64,000 bases of DNA, from NCBI RefSeq assembly GCF_905171765.1, contig NC_053397.1, forward strand, positions 6,528,946-6,592,945. Direction: 5' to 3'. Numbering within the stretch: the stretch's first letter is position 1; the number at the start of each line of letters is the position of its first letter. Origin of the DNA: Bufo bufo (taxonomy: Eukaryota > Chordata > Amphibia > Anura > Bufonidae). The translations under genes were made by a program, and so were the position numbers. The notes below the pieces were generated by a model. It was not told the DNA's origin. It saw only the letters and a list, made by a program, of their open reading frames with translations, and did no database searches. Positions 32,560 to 43,605 of this stretch are shown piece by piece.

Positions 32560-32922
32560 CTGACTTATTTGCCTCACATCTGGATGTCTTGAATCTATTG
32601 TCACAAAGCAGGTGACATAGCGTCCGTCTGTAAGTAGGATGGAGATCCAGAGCAGGGGGCCGTAGAAGGTCTTCAAGGCGCATCTGCACGATACTCTACA
32701 CCTGATGTTCCCTGAGAGCTTATATCCCATTATCCCCAGGACCAGTGAAGGCATGAGGAAAAATATCACACTGTACGAGATGCTAAGTTCTGAAGTCGTA
32801 GGACAGGTGAATTCATCCTCCATAAAACTCTCCAGAGATATCAGAAGCAGGGCTATGGCCGATACCCCCACGGTACTGAAGTTACCAAGGAGACAGTCCC
32901 TGAATTTTTCCATTTCCTCCAT
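32560..32922 (-). CDS. CALHM-family channel-like protein, exon 1 (start exon)
   Basis: The exon runs from ATG at 32922 (context AAAAATGGAG, favourable) to a CAG/GTAAGA donor and encodes exactly 121 codons. CALHM proteins form large-pore, voltage- or calcium-sensitive plasma-membrane channels. An N-terminal helix MEEMEKFRDCLLGNFS precedes membrane segment 1 (GVSAIALLLISL). Then comes FTCPTT (family FxCPC), segment 2 SYSVIFFLMPSLVLGIMGY, a Cys-rich loop RCRVSCRC, and segment 3 YGPLLWISILLTDGRYVTCF (family P-x-x-W...LLDG). Cys40 and Cys105 correspond to one conserved extracellular disulfide. The second family Cys in CPC is Thr42 here, and the second extracellular loop is too short to carry its partner. 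Family confidence is high; subtype and function are not established. Confidence 0.78.
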
Positions 32923-33060
32923 TTTTGTAAGCTATAAAAAATGCCCGGAGCTGCTGATATTTAGCGATGTGCTGTTCACCCAGTTGTGACGGCAGCTCTG
33001 GCGCTCCTTCCTGCTTCCACCGAGTTCTAGTTTAAGTGCTGGGCGGAACCTTTGTAATGG
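32923..33060 (-). promoter_or_regulatory. Likely 5-prime UTR and core promoter of the CALHM-like gene
   Basis: Minus-strand sequence upstream of the ATG is short and moderately GC-rich (GGTTCCGCCCAGCACTTAAA to CTGCCGTCAC). No clear TATA box at the right distance; transcription start is not placed. Inference from position. Confidence 0.3.
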
Positions 33061-33449
33061 AATTAATAGAGAAGTTTAAATTAACGCACGGGTTACCTGG
33101 TCTGTGCCGAGCTCCAGAACTACACTTCCATATCATAGAAATAAACATCTAAGGAAATCTGCAGAATTTTATTCCTCCACACAGTATTATTAAGCTCTCC
33201 AGCTTGTACATGAAGTGTAACAGACAGGAACTGTGAAGCTAATTCGTCTCAAGTTTGCTTCATATTGGCAGTTTCATCTTCATGTTACTGGAGATTTACA
33301 AAATGTTGTCTCTGCTGCCGGCTTCCTATGCATTTGCGCCGTTGTGCAGCTTGTTTTCTAGAGGTCTTTCCTCTCCGGGATGCAACCTTACTCTCCGGTG
33401 GTCCTCATGTCAGATTGTTTAGATGATTGGCTCCAAGGGACGGACTAGA

Positions 33450-33792
33450 CATAGACCTACAGGGAAATTTCTCAGTGGGCTGATGCCCCGGGGGTCCACC
33501 CAAGCTCCCCGCATTAATAGTAGGAGCATTGGGGACTTATGCAAACGATCACCAATCCAATACTATTTTGGGAGCCGTGGCCTTTGCATTCCCTTCAGCA
33601 AACACAAGATCCCTGGAACACCAAGGAATCCCTTATAAGATGGAGATCCAGAGCAGGGGGCCGTAGAGGGTCTTCAAGACACATCTGCACGATACTGGCC
33701 ATAGACCTACAGGGACATTTCTCAGTGGGCTGATGCCCCGGGGGTCCACCCAAGCTCCCCACATTAATAGTAGGAGCATTGGGGACTTATGC
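33450..33792. repeat. Mosaic duplication block A-B-C-A'
   Basis: A (33450-33542) is repeated as A' (33700-33792), differing at a few bases, both from ATAGACCTACAGGGA to GGGGACTTATGC. Between them lie B (33545-33638) and C (33639-33696). C is a 58-base copy of CALHM-like exon 1 (32638-32695) in the same orientation with three mismatches. Confidence 0.9.
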
Positions 33793-36366
33793 CCGAGGAC
33801 ATTCTCCACAGGTGCCCTCCTCAGGACACTGGTACAGTTGAATACTACAATGCGGGCATCAGTATTTTACGCTAGGGCAGTATTTTCTGTTGCACTCGGG
33901 CACTTTGTTTTGCCTTTGGAACTTACCTGGTGTTTTATCAAAGCAGAAAGATCCAGCACAGAGTGCAAGGTCCACCTGAAATGCTGTCTTTATTGAATCT
34001 AAGACAGACGGCCTCTGGGGTCTACATGAAGGAGATCCATACCGCTAAGTGGTGAACTGGACATGTTTGTCTCCTGGTGTTGCAGGTACTTTCCGGTCTC
34101 CTGGCTGTTTTATAGTACATTCTGTATTTTTTTGCCTAAGGACATCGTTCAGTTTCAGACCTCTTCTTTGCCTAGCCCCCTGCCTTGTCTACCTGGTACT
34201 AAGGGTGCTTCCTCGATTCTGACCTCTGCCTTGTTCCTGACTACCAACCTAATTCCTAGGATATCTTGCCTGACCTTACAAGCCCTCCACTGCGTATCAT
34301 CCCTTGGTCTGAAGATCCAGCCTTGCTGATAACATTCCTCGGGTTTGTTCCTCACCACGCCATTTTGTCTACAGCAGGACGATCACCAATCCAATACTAT
34401 TTTGGGAGCCGTGGCCTTTGGATTCCCTTCAGCAAACACAAGATCCCTGGAACACCAAGGAATCCCTTATAATTTGTGCCTCAGTTTAGCAAGTGGCAAC
34501 TGGATTGAGGATTTGAGAGTCCACTGTTGTTATTCTCCATTACATGAACTGTAACAGTTGTCTGGTATCCAAGAGATCATCATTGGACGCCATTTATATT
34601 CTGCATCTTTCAATGGTGGGAAGTGATGAATACAGAATTGGTCTACTGGGTTCTCCCCATATAGTAAATGCTGGGAAAACTATGTGCAGCTGAAACGGTG
34701 ATCACTTTCCTTTTGTTTTTAGGGTTATTTATTATGGTAAAAAAAAGAGGATCCTGATGGTCGAAATTCAATGGGGCAGATTTAATACTGAAATTGTGCC
34801 AGTTTGTGAGCACATTTTATGCCAAAAAACTGGATTGCATAGTTTGCATCACTTTTACCAATTGTTTTACACATTTCTAATCCTTTTATGTTCCGGGAAT
34901 CACTGATGACATAAATGGGGTTGACCCACTGTGGTAGGTGGGTATGGGTGAAGTAGGTAGTGATGTATGTACATAAAAAGGGAATCCTTAATTTGATGTG
35001 AGAGCTAGGTGGTGTTGTAAAATGCTGAAAAGCATTCTTTTTAAATGTCTGAAGTAGTCTTCTTGTGATAAATGTAACACTGTGTCTGGAAAGGTACTGG
35101 AGGGGGTGTAGAAGTTACCCAGGTTGTATAGATGGTTGAGCTGAAATAATCCAGAAAGTTGCTTCAGAAAAGTTTAGTTTGCTAAAGTTGCTTTTTCAAA
35201 GTTGTTTATGGACTGCATTTTTTTTGGGGGTGGGGGGGAGGGGGGGATGGTGGGTAGGTTTGGCAGCGGAACCTGCCATTCCCTCCCCACTCCAGTATGT
35301 TGCTTTCCCCCAGCCTGAGGCAATTCCAGGTGTAGCTACTGGGATCATTACTGGGGGGTATAAGTACGAGCCTGAAAGGCTTATTTGATGTCCGTGCCTG
35401 GCAGATGCTTCCTGCTTGCTGCGTGAGCCTGGTCTGCTGAAGACCTAGGTGAGGAAAATGACTGTGTTTAGTTCGCACCCAGATGGGCAGGCGTTTTTAT
35501 TTTAATGTATTTCTTTTCTCCGGAGGATATTACAAAGTGACCACTGAACTTTGGCTGCTGTTGCTATTTAGTGGAAGACAAATAGTGTTGGACTTTTAAT
35601 CTGTGGAACCCATTGGAGTCTGTCCGCACACACAGATCAGTATTGAAATTGCGATCATAAGGGTCTTGGAATTGTGTGTGAAGTTTATCTTAACGTTTTT
35701 ATACAATTATTTTTAATGTTCAATTTGAAGTTATATGAAAGGAGGTGGCGGATATACAAAGCAAAGGCTTTTAGCCTTATGCTGGATGCCCTTGAAGGAG
35801 CGGAAGTGAAACCTGGGTCAGATGAGCCTCACGGAAGAGGCAGTGGTTTTACGATATGCGATAATAAAGTATAATAAACCCTACAGACTGCACCTCTAGA
35901 GCGACAGTATGTTTAGGATCAAGACGGATTAGTGGTAGCGTGGAACCACTGTGCCAAGTAACTGGTTTGACGTTGGGCCAAAACCTAAGGGCGTTATTCT
36001 GGTGTCTCCCCGGGATTCACCCTTTAACCCCAGTAAAGGAATATGGACTCTGCTGCGAGTTAGCAACCAGACCGCTACCTTTTGTGATGTTCCCGGTATG
36101 CCTGGCAGGCACCAAAACTAGAATGCAGGTCTCTGGTATCCAGAAAGCCTACGAAAACAGTGTCTGACTGGAGCTAGGGCTGAAACACCAGACTGGGGGA
36201 GGTCAGAGGCCAGACGAGCGGGGTCAAACACACAGACCATAGCAGGAACTCGGGCAGGAACAGGTCAGACATGACAGCGGACACATATCAGACATACAGA
36301 CTGGCAAGGACTGGACAGCAAACAGAACAAAAGAAGCAGATGCAGAAACTGTAGGCAGACAGAACA
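33793..36366. other. Mixed non-coding region
   Basis: 34140-34375 is a pyrimidine-rich CTGACC/TTCCTGACTACC stretch resembling a Gypsy U5 fragment. 35210-35260 is G-rich. 35356 has GGTATAAGTACG, promoter-like, within a possible LTR. 36100-36360 has GGCAGGAAC/CAGACAGA-type repeats common in frog LTR pieces. Short frames here show no known domain. Confidence 0.35.
34379..34472. repeat. Second copy of block B
   Basis: A 94-base match to 33545-33638 (ACGATCACCAATCCAATACT to AATCCCTTATAA), same strand, nearly identical (for example GCATTC versus GGATTC). Confidence 0.9.
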
Positions 36367-36529
36367 TACAGTACAGACCAAAAGTTTGGACACACCTTCT
36401 CATTCAAATAGTTTTCTTTATTTTCATGACTATGAAGGCATCAAAACTATGAATTAACACATGTGGAAATATATACATAACAAACAAACAAAGTGTGAAA
36501 CAACTGAAAATATGTCATATTCTAGGTTA

Positions 36530-36772
36530 TTATGCTTTGATTACTGCTTTGCACACTCTTGGCATTCTCTTGATGAGCTTCAAGAGGTCGTCCTCTGAAA
36601 TGCTCTTCCAACAGTCTTGAAGGAGTTCCCAGAGATGCTTAGCACTTGTTGGCCCTTTTGCCTTCACTCTGCGGTCCAGCTCACCCCAAACCATCTCGAT
36701 TGGGTTCAGGTCCAGTGACTGTGGAGGCCAGGTCATCTGGCGCAGCACCCCATCACTCTCCTTCATGGTCAA
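36530..36772 (-). pseudogene. C-terminal Tc1 transposase fragment
   Basis: Encodes TWPPQSLDLNPIEMVWGELD, containing the third catalytic Glu region, then LLQDCWKSISEDDLLKLIKR, the usual end of Tc1-family transposases. The first two catalytic Asp regions are missing. The terminal MPRVCKAVIKA segment recurs on the plus strand at about 37065-37095 in the other arm. Confidence 0.85.
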
Positions 36773-37198
36773 ATAGCCCTTACTTTCAAAGTTTTCCCAA
36801 TTTTTCGGCTGACTGACTGACCTTCATTTCTTAAAGTAATGATGGCCACTCGTTTTTCTTTACTTAGCTGCTTTTTTCTTGCCATAATACAAATTCTAAC
36901 AGTCTATTCAGTAGGACTATCAGCTGTGTATCCACCTGACTTCTCCTCAACACAACTGATGGTCCCAACCCCATTTATAAGGCACGAAATCCCACTTATT
37001 AAACCTGACAGGGCACACCTGTGAAGTGAAGACCATTTCAGGGGACTACCTCTTGAAGCTCATCAAGAGAATGCCAAGAGTGTGCAAAGCAGTTATCAAA
37101 GCAAAAGGTGGCTACTTTGAAGAACCTAGAATATGACATATTTTCAGTTGTTTCACACTTGTTTGTTATGTATGTAATTCCACATGTGTTAATTCATA

Positions 37199-38760
37199 CA
37201 CTGCGTGCAGAATTATTAGGCAAATGAGTATTTTGACCACATCATCCTCTTTATGCATGTTGCCTTACTCCAAGCTGTATAGGCTCGAAAGCCTACTACC
37301 AATTAAGCATATTAGGTGATGTGCATCTCTGTAATGAGAAGGGGTGTGGTCTAATGACATCAACACCCTATATTAGGTGTGCATAATTATTAGGCAACTT
37401 CCTTTCCTTTGGCAAAATGGGTCAAAAGAAGGACTTGACAGGCTCAGAAAAGTCAAAAATAGTGAGATATCTTGCAGAGGGATGCAGCACTCTTAAAATT
37501 GCAAAGCTTCTGAAGCGTGATCATCGAACAATCAAGCGTTTCATTCAAAATAGTCAACAGGGTCGCAAGAAGCGTGTGGAAAAACCAAGGCGCAAAATAA
37601 CTGCCCATGAACTGAGAAAAGTCAAGCGTGCAGCTGCCAAGATGCCACTTGCCACCAGTTTGGCCATATTTCAGAGTTGCAACATCACTGGAGTGCCCAA
37701 AAGCACAAGGTGTGCAATACTCAGAGACATGGCCAAGGTAAGAAAGGCTGAAAGACGACCACCACTGAACAAGACACACAAGCTGAAACGTCAAGACTGG
37801 GCCAAGAAATATCTCAAGACTGATTTTTCTAAGGTTTTATGGACTGATGAAATGAGAGTGAGGATGGATGGGCCAGATGGATGGGCCCGTGGCTGGATTG
37901 GTAAAGGGCAGAGAGCTCCAGTCCGACTCAGACGCCAGCAAGGTGGAGGTGGAGTACTGGTTTGGGCTGGTATCATCAAAGATGAGCTTGTGGGGCCTTT
38001 TCGGGTTGAGGATGGAGTCAAGCTCAACTCCCAGTCCTACTGCCAGTTTCTGGAAGACACCTTCTTCAAGCAGTGGTACAGAAAGAAGTCTGCATCCTTC
38101 AAGAAAAACATGATTTTCATGCAGGACAATGCTCCATCACACGCGTCCAAGTACTCCACAGCGTGGCTGGCAAGAAAGGGTATAAAAGAAGAAAATCTAA
38201 TGGCATGGCCTCCTTGTTCACCTGATCTGAACCCCATTGAGAACCTGTGGTCCATCATCAAATGTGAGATTTACAAGGAGGGAAAACAGTACACCTCTCT
38301 GAACAGTGTCTGGGAGGCTGTGGTTGCTGCTCCACGCAATGTTGATGGTGAACAGATCAAAACACTGACAGAATCCATGGATGGCAGGCTTTTGAGTGTC
38401 CTTGCAAAGAAAGGTGGCTATATTGGTCACTGATTTGTTTTTGTTTTGTTTTTGAATGTCAGAAATGTATATTTGTGAATGTTGAGATGTTATATTGGTT
38501 TCACTGGTAAAATTAAATAATTGAAATGGGTATATATTTGTTTTTTGTTAAGTTGCCTAATAATTATGCACAGTAATAGTCACCTGAACACACAGATATC
38601 CCCCTAAAATAGCTAAAACTAAAAACAAACTAAATCTACTTCCAAAAATATTCAGCTTTGATATTAATGAGTTTTTTGGGTTCATTGAGAACATGGTTGT
38701 TGTTCAATAATAAAATTAATCCTCAAAAATACAACTTGCCTAATAATTCTGCACTCCCTG
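37199..38760 (+). mobile_element. DD37E Tc1-like transposon (TRT-like), apparently complete
   Basis: 1562 bp between TA dinucleotides (37197-37198, 38761-38762). Ends are CACTGCGTGCAGAATTATTA and TAATAATTCTGCACTCCCTG. A second, internal copy of the GCATAATTATTAGGCAA motif lies near 37381 and its complement near 38553, giving the two-repeat terminal layout of Tc1 elements. It carries one uninterrupted transposase ORF. It inserted in the snap-back Tc1. Confidence 0.9.
37417..38433 (+). CDS. DD37E Tc1-like transposase, 338 aa, intact
   Basis: It would bind the element ends and move the DNA by cut and paste in the nucleus. ATG at 37417 follows the 5-prime end by 218 bases; TGA ends the frame at 38433. 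Residues ~8-45 form a helix-turn-helix (TGSEKSKIVRYLAEG...RTIKRFI). Residues 50-60 are a basic NLS/GRPR-like segment (RKKRVEKPRRK). A second DNA-binding half extends to ~110. Catalytic residues are Asp144 (LWTDEM), Asp237 (FMQDNAPSH) and Glu275 (SPDLNPIENLW). Thirty-seven residues separate the last two, so DD37E, the spacing of the TRT family. Full length, no stops, all three acidic residues present. Activity is inferred, not shown. Confidence 0.9.
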   Translation: MGQKKDLTGSEKSKIVRYLAEGCSTLKIAKLLKRDHRTIKRFIQNSQQGRKKRVEKPRRKITAHELRKVKRAAAKMPLATSLAIFQSCNITGVPKSTRCAILRDMAKVRKAERRPPLNKTHKLKRQDWAKKYLKTDFSKVLWTDEMRVRMDGPDGWARGWIGKGQRAPVRLRRQQGGGGVLVWAGIIKDELVGPFRVEDGVKLNSQSYCQFLEDTFFKQWYRKKSASFKKNMIFMQDNAPSHASKYSTAWLARKGIKEENLMAWPPCSPDLNPIENLWSIIKCEIYKEGKQYTSLNSVWEAVVAAPRNVDGEQIKTLTESMDGRLLSVLAKKGGYIGH

Positions 38761-39269
38761 TAGTTTTGATGCCTTCATAGTCATGAAAATAAAGAAAACT
38801 CTTTAACCACTTAAGGACCACAGGTTTATACCCCCCTAAAGACCAGGCCCTTTTTTACAAATCGGCACTACACTACTTTCACCGTTTATTGCTCGGTCAT
38901 GCAACTTACCACCCAAATGAATTTTACCTCCTTTTCTTCTCACTAATAGAGCTTTCATTTGGTGGTATTTCATTGCTGCTGACATTTTTACTTTTTTTGT
39001 TATTAATCGAAATTTAACGATTTTTTTGCAAAAAAATGACATTTTTCACTTTCAGTTGTAAAATTTTGCAAAAAAAACGAGATCCATATAGAAATTTTGC
39101 TCTAAATTTATAGTTCTACATGTCTTTGATAAAAAAAAAATGTTTGGGTAAAAAAAAAATGGTTTGGGTAAAAGTTATAGCGTTTACAAACTATGGTACA
39201 AAAATGTGAATTTCCGCTTTTTGAAGCAGCTCTGACTTTCTGAGCACCTGTCATGTTTCCTGAGGTTCT

Positions 39270-41150
39270 ACAATGCCCAGACAGTACAAACACCCCACAA
39301 ATGACCCCATTTCGGAAAGTAGACACCCTAAGGTATTCGCTGATGGGCATAGTGAGTTCATAGAACTTTTTATTTTTTGTCACAAGTTAGCGGAAAATGA
39401 TGATTTTTTTTTATTTTATTTTTTTTCCTACAAAGTCTCATATTCCACTAACTTGTGACAAAAAATAAAAACTTCTATGAACTCACTATGCCCATCACGA
39501 AATACCTTGGGGTCTCTTCTTTCCAAAATGGGGTCACTTGTGGGGTAGTTATACTGCCCTGGCATTCTAGGGGCCCAAATGTGTGGTAAGGAGTTTGAAA
39601 TCAAATTCTGTAAAAAATGACCAGTGAAATCCGAAAGGTGCTTTTGGAATGTGGGCCCCTTTGCCCACCTAGGCTGCAAAAAAGTGTCACACATCTGGTA
39701 TCTACGTACTCAGGAGAAGTTGAGGAATGTGTTTTGGGGTGTCATTTTACATATACCCATGCTGGGTGAGATAAATATCTTGGTCAAATGCCAACTTTGT
39801 ATAAAAAAATGGGAAAAGTTGTCTTTTGCCAAGATATTTCTCTCACCCAGCATGGGTATATGTAAAATGACACCCCAAAACACATTCCCCACCTTCTCCT
39901 GAGTACGGCAATACCAGATGTGTGACACTTTTTTGCAGCCTAGGTGGGCAAAGGGGCCCATATTCCAAAGAGCACCTTTCGGATTTCACAGGTCATTTTT
40001 TACAGAATTTGATTTCAAACTCCTTACCACACATTCGGGCCCCTAGAATGCCAGGGCAGTATAACTACCCCACAAGTGACCCCATTTTGGAAAGAAGAGA
40101 CCCCAAGGTATTCCGTGAGGGGCATGGCAAGTTCCTAGAATTTTTTATCACAAGTTAGTGGAAAATGAGACTTTGTATGAAAAAAAAAAAAATCAGCATT
40201 TTCCACTAACTTGTGACAAAAAATAAAAAATTCTAGGAACTTGCCATGCCCCTCACGGAATACCTTGGGGTGTCTTCTTTCCAAAATGGGGTCACTTGTG
40301 GGGTAGTTATACTGCCCTGGCATTTTCCAGGGGCCCTAATGTGTGGTAAGTAGGTAAATGACCTGTGAAATCCTAAAGGTGCTCTTTGGAATATGGGCCC
40401 CTTTGCCCACCTAGGCTGCAAAAAAGTGTCACACATGTGGTATCGCCGTATTCAGGAGAAGTTGGGGAATGTGTTTTGGGGTGTCATTTTACATATACCC
40501 TTGCTGGGTGAGAGAAATATCTTGGCAAAAGACAACTTTTACCATTTTTTTATACAAAGTTGGCATTTGACCAAGATATTTCTCTCACCCAGCATGGGTA
40601 TATGTAAAATGACACCCCAAAACACATTCCCCAACTTCTCCTGAGTACGGCGATACCAGATGTGTGACACTTTATTGCAGCCTAGATGCGCAAAGGTGCC
40701 CAAATTCCTTTTAGGAGGGCATTTTTAGACATTTGGATACCAGACTTCTTCTCACGCTTTGGGGCCCCTAGAATGCCAGGGCAGTATAAATACCCCACAT
40801 GTGACCCCATTTTGGAAAGAAGACACCCCAAGGTATTCAATGAGGGGCATGGCGAGTTCATAGAAATTTTTTTTTTTTGGCACAAGTTAGCGGAAATTGA
40901 TATTTTTAATTTTTTTTCTCACAAAGTCTCCCGTTCCGCTAACTTGGGACAAAAATTTCAATCTTTCATGGACTCAATATGCCCCTCACGGAATACCTGG
41001 GGGTGTCTTCTTTCCGAAATGGGGTCACATGTGGGGTATTTATACTGCCCTGGCATTCTAGGGGCCCTAAAGCGTGAGAAGAAGTCTGGAATAGAAATGT
41101 CTAAAAAATTTTACGCATTTGGTTTCCGTGAGGGGTATGGTGATTTCATG
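39270..41150. repeat. Alternating inverted repeats in the TTAA element
   Basis: Blocks such as CACAAGTTAGCGGAAAATGA, GGGGCCCTAGAATGCCAGG and TATATGTAAAATGACACCCC occur repeatedly in alternating orientation (centres near 39425, 39810, 40180, 40545, 40905), so the region can fold into several hairpins. Short frames here are artefacts of this structure. Confidence 0.85.
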
Positions 41151-41258
41151 TGAGATTTTATTTTTTGACACAAGTTAGTGGAATATGAGACTTTGTAAGA
41201 AAAAAAAAATAATAATTCCGCTAACTTGGGCCAAAAAAATGTCTGGAGCCTTACAGGG

Positions 41259-42470
41259 GGGTGATCAATGACAGGGGGGTGATCAATGACAGGGGGGTGA
41301 TCAATGACAGGGGGGTGATCAATGACAGGGGGGGTGATCAATGACAGGGGGGTGATCAATGACAGGGGGGTGATCAGAGAGTTTATATGGGGTGATCACC
41401 ACAGTCATTGATCACGCCCGTGTAAGGCTTCATTCAGACGTCCGTATGCGTTTTGCGGATCCGATCCATCTATCAGTGCATCCGTAAAAATCATGCGGAC
41501 ATCTGAATGGAGCTTTACAGGGGGGTAATCAATGACAGGGGGGTGATCAGGGAGTCTATATGGGGTGATAACCACAGTCATTGATCACGCCCGTGTAAGG
41601 CTTCATTCAGACGTCCGTATGCGTTTTGCGGATCCGATCCATCTATCAGTGCATCCGTAAAAATCATGCGGACATCTGAATGGAGCTTTACAGGGGGGTA
41701 ATCAATGACAGGGGGGTGATCAGGGAGTCTATATGGGGTGATCACCACAGTCATTGATCACGCCCCTGTAAGGCTTCATTCAGACGTCCGGATGCGTTTT
41801 GCGGATCCGATCCATCTATCAGTGGATCCGTAAAAATCATGCGGACATCTGAATGGAGCTTTACAGGGGGGTGATCAATGACAGGGGTGTAATCAATGAC
41901 AGGGGGGTGATCAGGGAGTCTATATGGGGTGATAACCACAGTCATTGATCACGCCCCTGTAAGGCTTCATTCAGACGTCCGGATGCGTTTTGCGGATCCG
42001 ATCCATCTATCAGTGCATCCGTAAAAATCATGCGGACATCTGAATGGAGCTTTACAGGGGGGTGATCAATGACAGGGGTGTAATCAATGACAGGGGGGTG
42101 ATCAGGGAGTCTATATGGGGTGATCACCACAGTCATTGATCACGCCCCTGTAAGGCTTCATTCAGACGTCCGGATGCGTTTTGCGGATCCGATCCATCTA
42201 TCAGTGCATCCGTAAAAATCATGCGGACATCTGAATGGAGCTTTACAGGGGGGTGATCAGGGAGTCTATATGGGGTGATCACCACAGTCATTGATCATGC
42301 CCCTGTAAGGCTTCATTCAGACGTCCGGATGCGTTTTGCGGATCCGATCCATCTATCAGTGGATCCGTAAAAATCATGCGGACGTCTGAATGGAGCTTTA
42401 CAGGGGGGTAATCAATGACAGGGGGGTGATCAGGGAGTCTATATGGGGTGATCAGGGGTGATCAGGGGCT
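41259..42470. repeat. 191-bp tandem array (~5-6 copies) with a 15-bp subrepeat start
   Basis: It opens with eight short AGGGGGGTGATCAATGAC units (41259-41375). It then repeats a ~190-bp unit containing CTTCATTCAGACGTCCG, GCGTTTTGCGGATCCGATCC and ATGCGGACATCTGAATGGAG. The step between equivalent points at 41751 and 41942 is 191. Each unit holds what looks like a short MITE (inverted CATTCAGACGTCCG ends). Confidence 0.9.
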
Positions 42471-42907
42471 AATAAGGGGTTAATAAGTGACGGGGGGGGG
42501 GGGTGTAGTGTAGTGTAGTGGTGCTTGGTGCTACTTTACTGAGCTACCTGCGTCCTCTGGTGGTCGATCCAAACAAAGGGGACCACCAGAGGACCAGGTA
42601 GCAGGTATATTAGACGCTGTTATCAAAACAGCGTCTAATATACCTGTTAGGGGTTAAAAAAAACACATCTCCAGCCTGCCAGCGAACGATCGCCGCTGGC
42701 AGGCTGGAGATCAACTCTCTTACCTTCCGTTCCTGTGAGCGCGCGCGCCTGTGTGCGCGCGTTCACAGGAAATCTCGGCTCACGCGAGATGACGCCTATT
42801 GGCGTTAGCGTAGCCTGGGGGAGCCGCCGCAATGACGCCTTTCGGCGTTACAGTTGCGGGAAGTGGTTAAATAAGAAGGTGTGTCCAAACTTTTGGTCTG
42901 TACTGTA

Positions 42908-43605
42908 TAACTGAGCTCATTAGCCCAGGTACACACACAGAAGGAGGCCTTAACTAGGCATGAGCAAACCCGAAGTTTACAGGTTCGGCATTCGAGCAGT
43001 GGAGGAATCCGGTTATGGATTCCTTTATAATGGAATTCTATGATGGAATGCAAAACAGAAGCCTTTAGAGGCATTCCGTTCTGATCATTCATAATAGAAG
43101 TCTACGGCCAAGCAGAACTGATCAGCCTGGTTCCCGTTATGCAGGACTTTGTTTTTCATCCTGCATAACGGAAACCAGACGGATCCCTGTTATCGCCAAC
43201 AATGATGATCACGGAACTTTAACCCATCAGAAGCCGTGGTCGTGGGAGCCTTTAGTTTGCTCTCCCTGAAGAAACCCAGAGTATTAGAGCTAAGGAGACC
43301 TGTAGGTGTCAGGGCTCCATAGTGTTAATGTGGTGCAAGGTAGGCTAATGATCACATATTCTAGCCCTTGGGGAAGGGGGGGGCTTAAAAAAAGTAAAAA
43401 AAATAATAAAAAATAGAGTTTTTTAAAAATAGTAAAATGCAAATCATCCCCGTTCCCCATAATTAAATAACAAAAAAATAATTTAAAAAAATCATAGGCA
43501 TCTCTGTATACGGCTCGGCTGTATTATTAAAATAATATGAAAAATAATTTTATGCCATGCTGTGAAGGAAAAAGCACCTAACCTCCCAAAGAAATTGTAT
43601 AAAAA
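42908..43605. other. No gene recognised
   Basis: It includes a MITE-like inverted region at about 42985-43200 (ATTCCATGATGG and CCTGCATAACGG-type pairing) and A-rich sequence to 43540. Confidence 0.4.

Larger units (their letters stand above)
38807..42866. mobile_element. 4.06 kb TTAA-target DNA transposon without transposase
   Basis: TTAA flanks it at 38803-38806 and 42867-42870. Ends CCACTTAAGG and CGGGAAGTGG share the inverted CCACTT. The body is a foldback mosaic (39270-41150), a 191-bp array (41260-42470) and a GC-rich right end with inverted repeats (CACCAGAGGACC and AGACGCTGTTATC types, 42545-42650; CCAGCCTGCCAGCG, 42672-42710). No coding domain. piggyBac-like by target and CC ends. 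Confidence 0.75.
36369..42905. mobile_element. Tc1-like snap-back element, hosting two later insertions
   Basis: Ends are CAGTACAGACCAAAAGTTTG and its complement, flanked by TA (36367-36368, 42906-42907). The inverted ends extend inward through the last part of a transposase gene in opposite orientations (minus at 36530-36772, plus at 37040-37140), so it is a foldback derivative. It contains the DD37E transposon (37199-38760) and a TTAA element (38807-42866). Without them it is about 0.9 kb. Confidence 0.85.
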
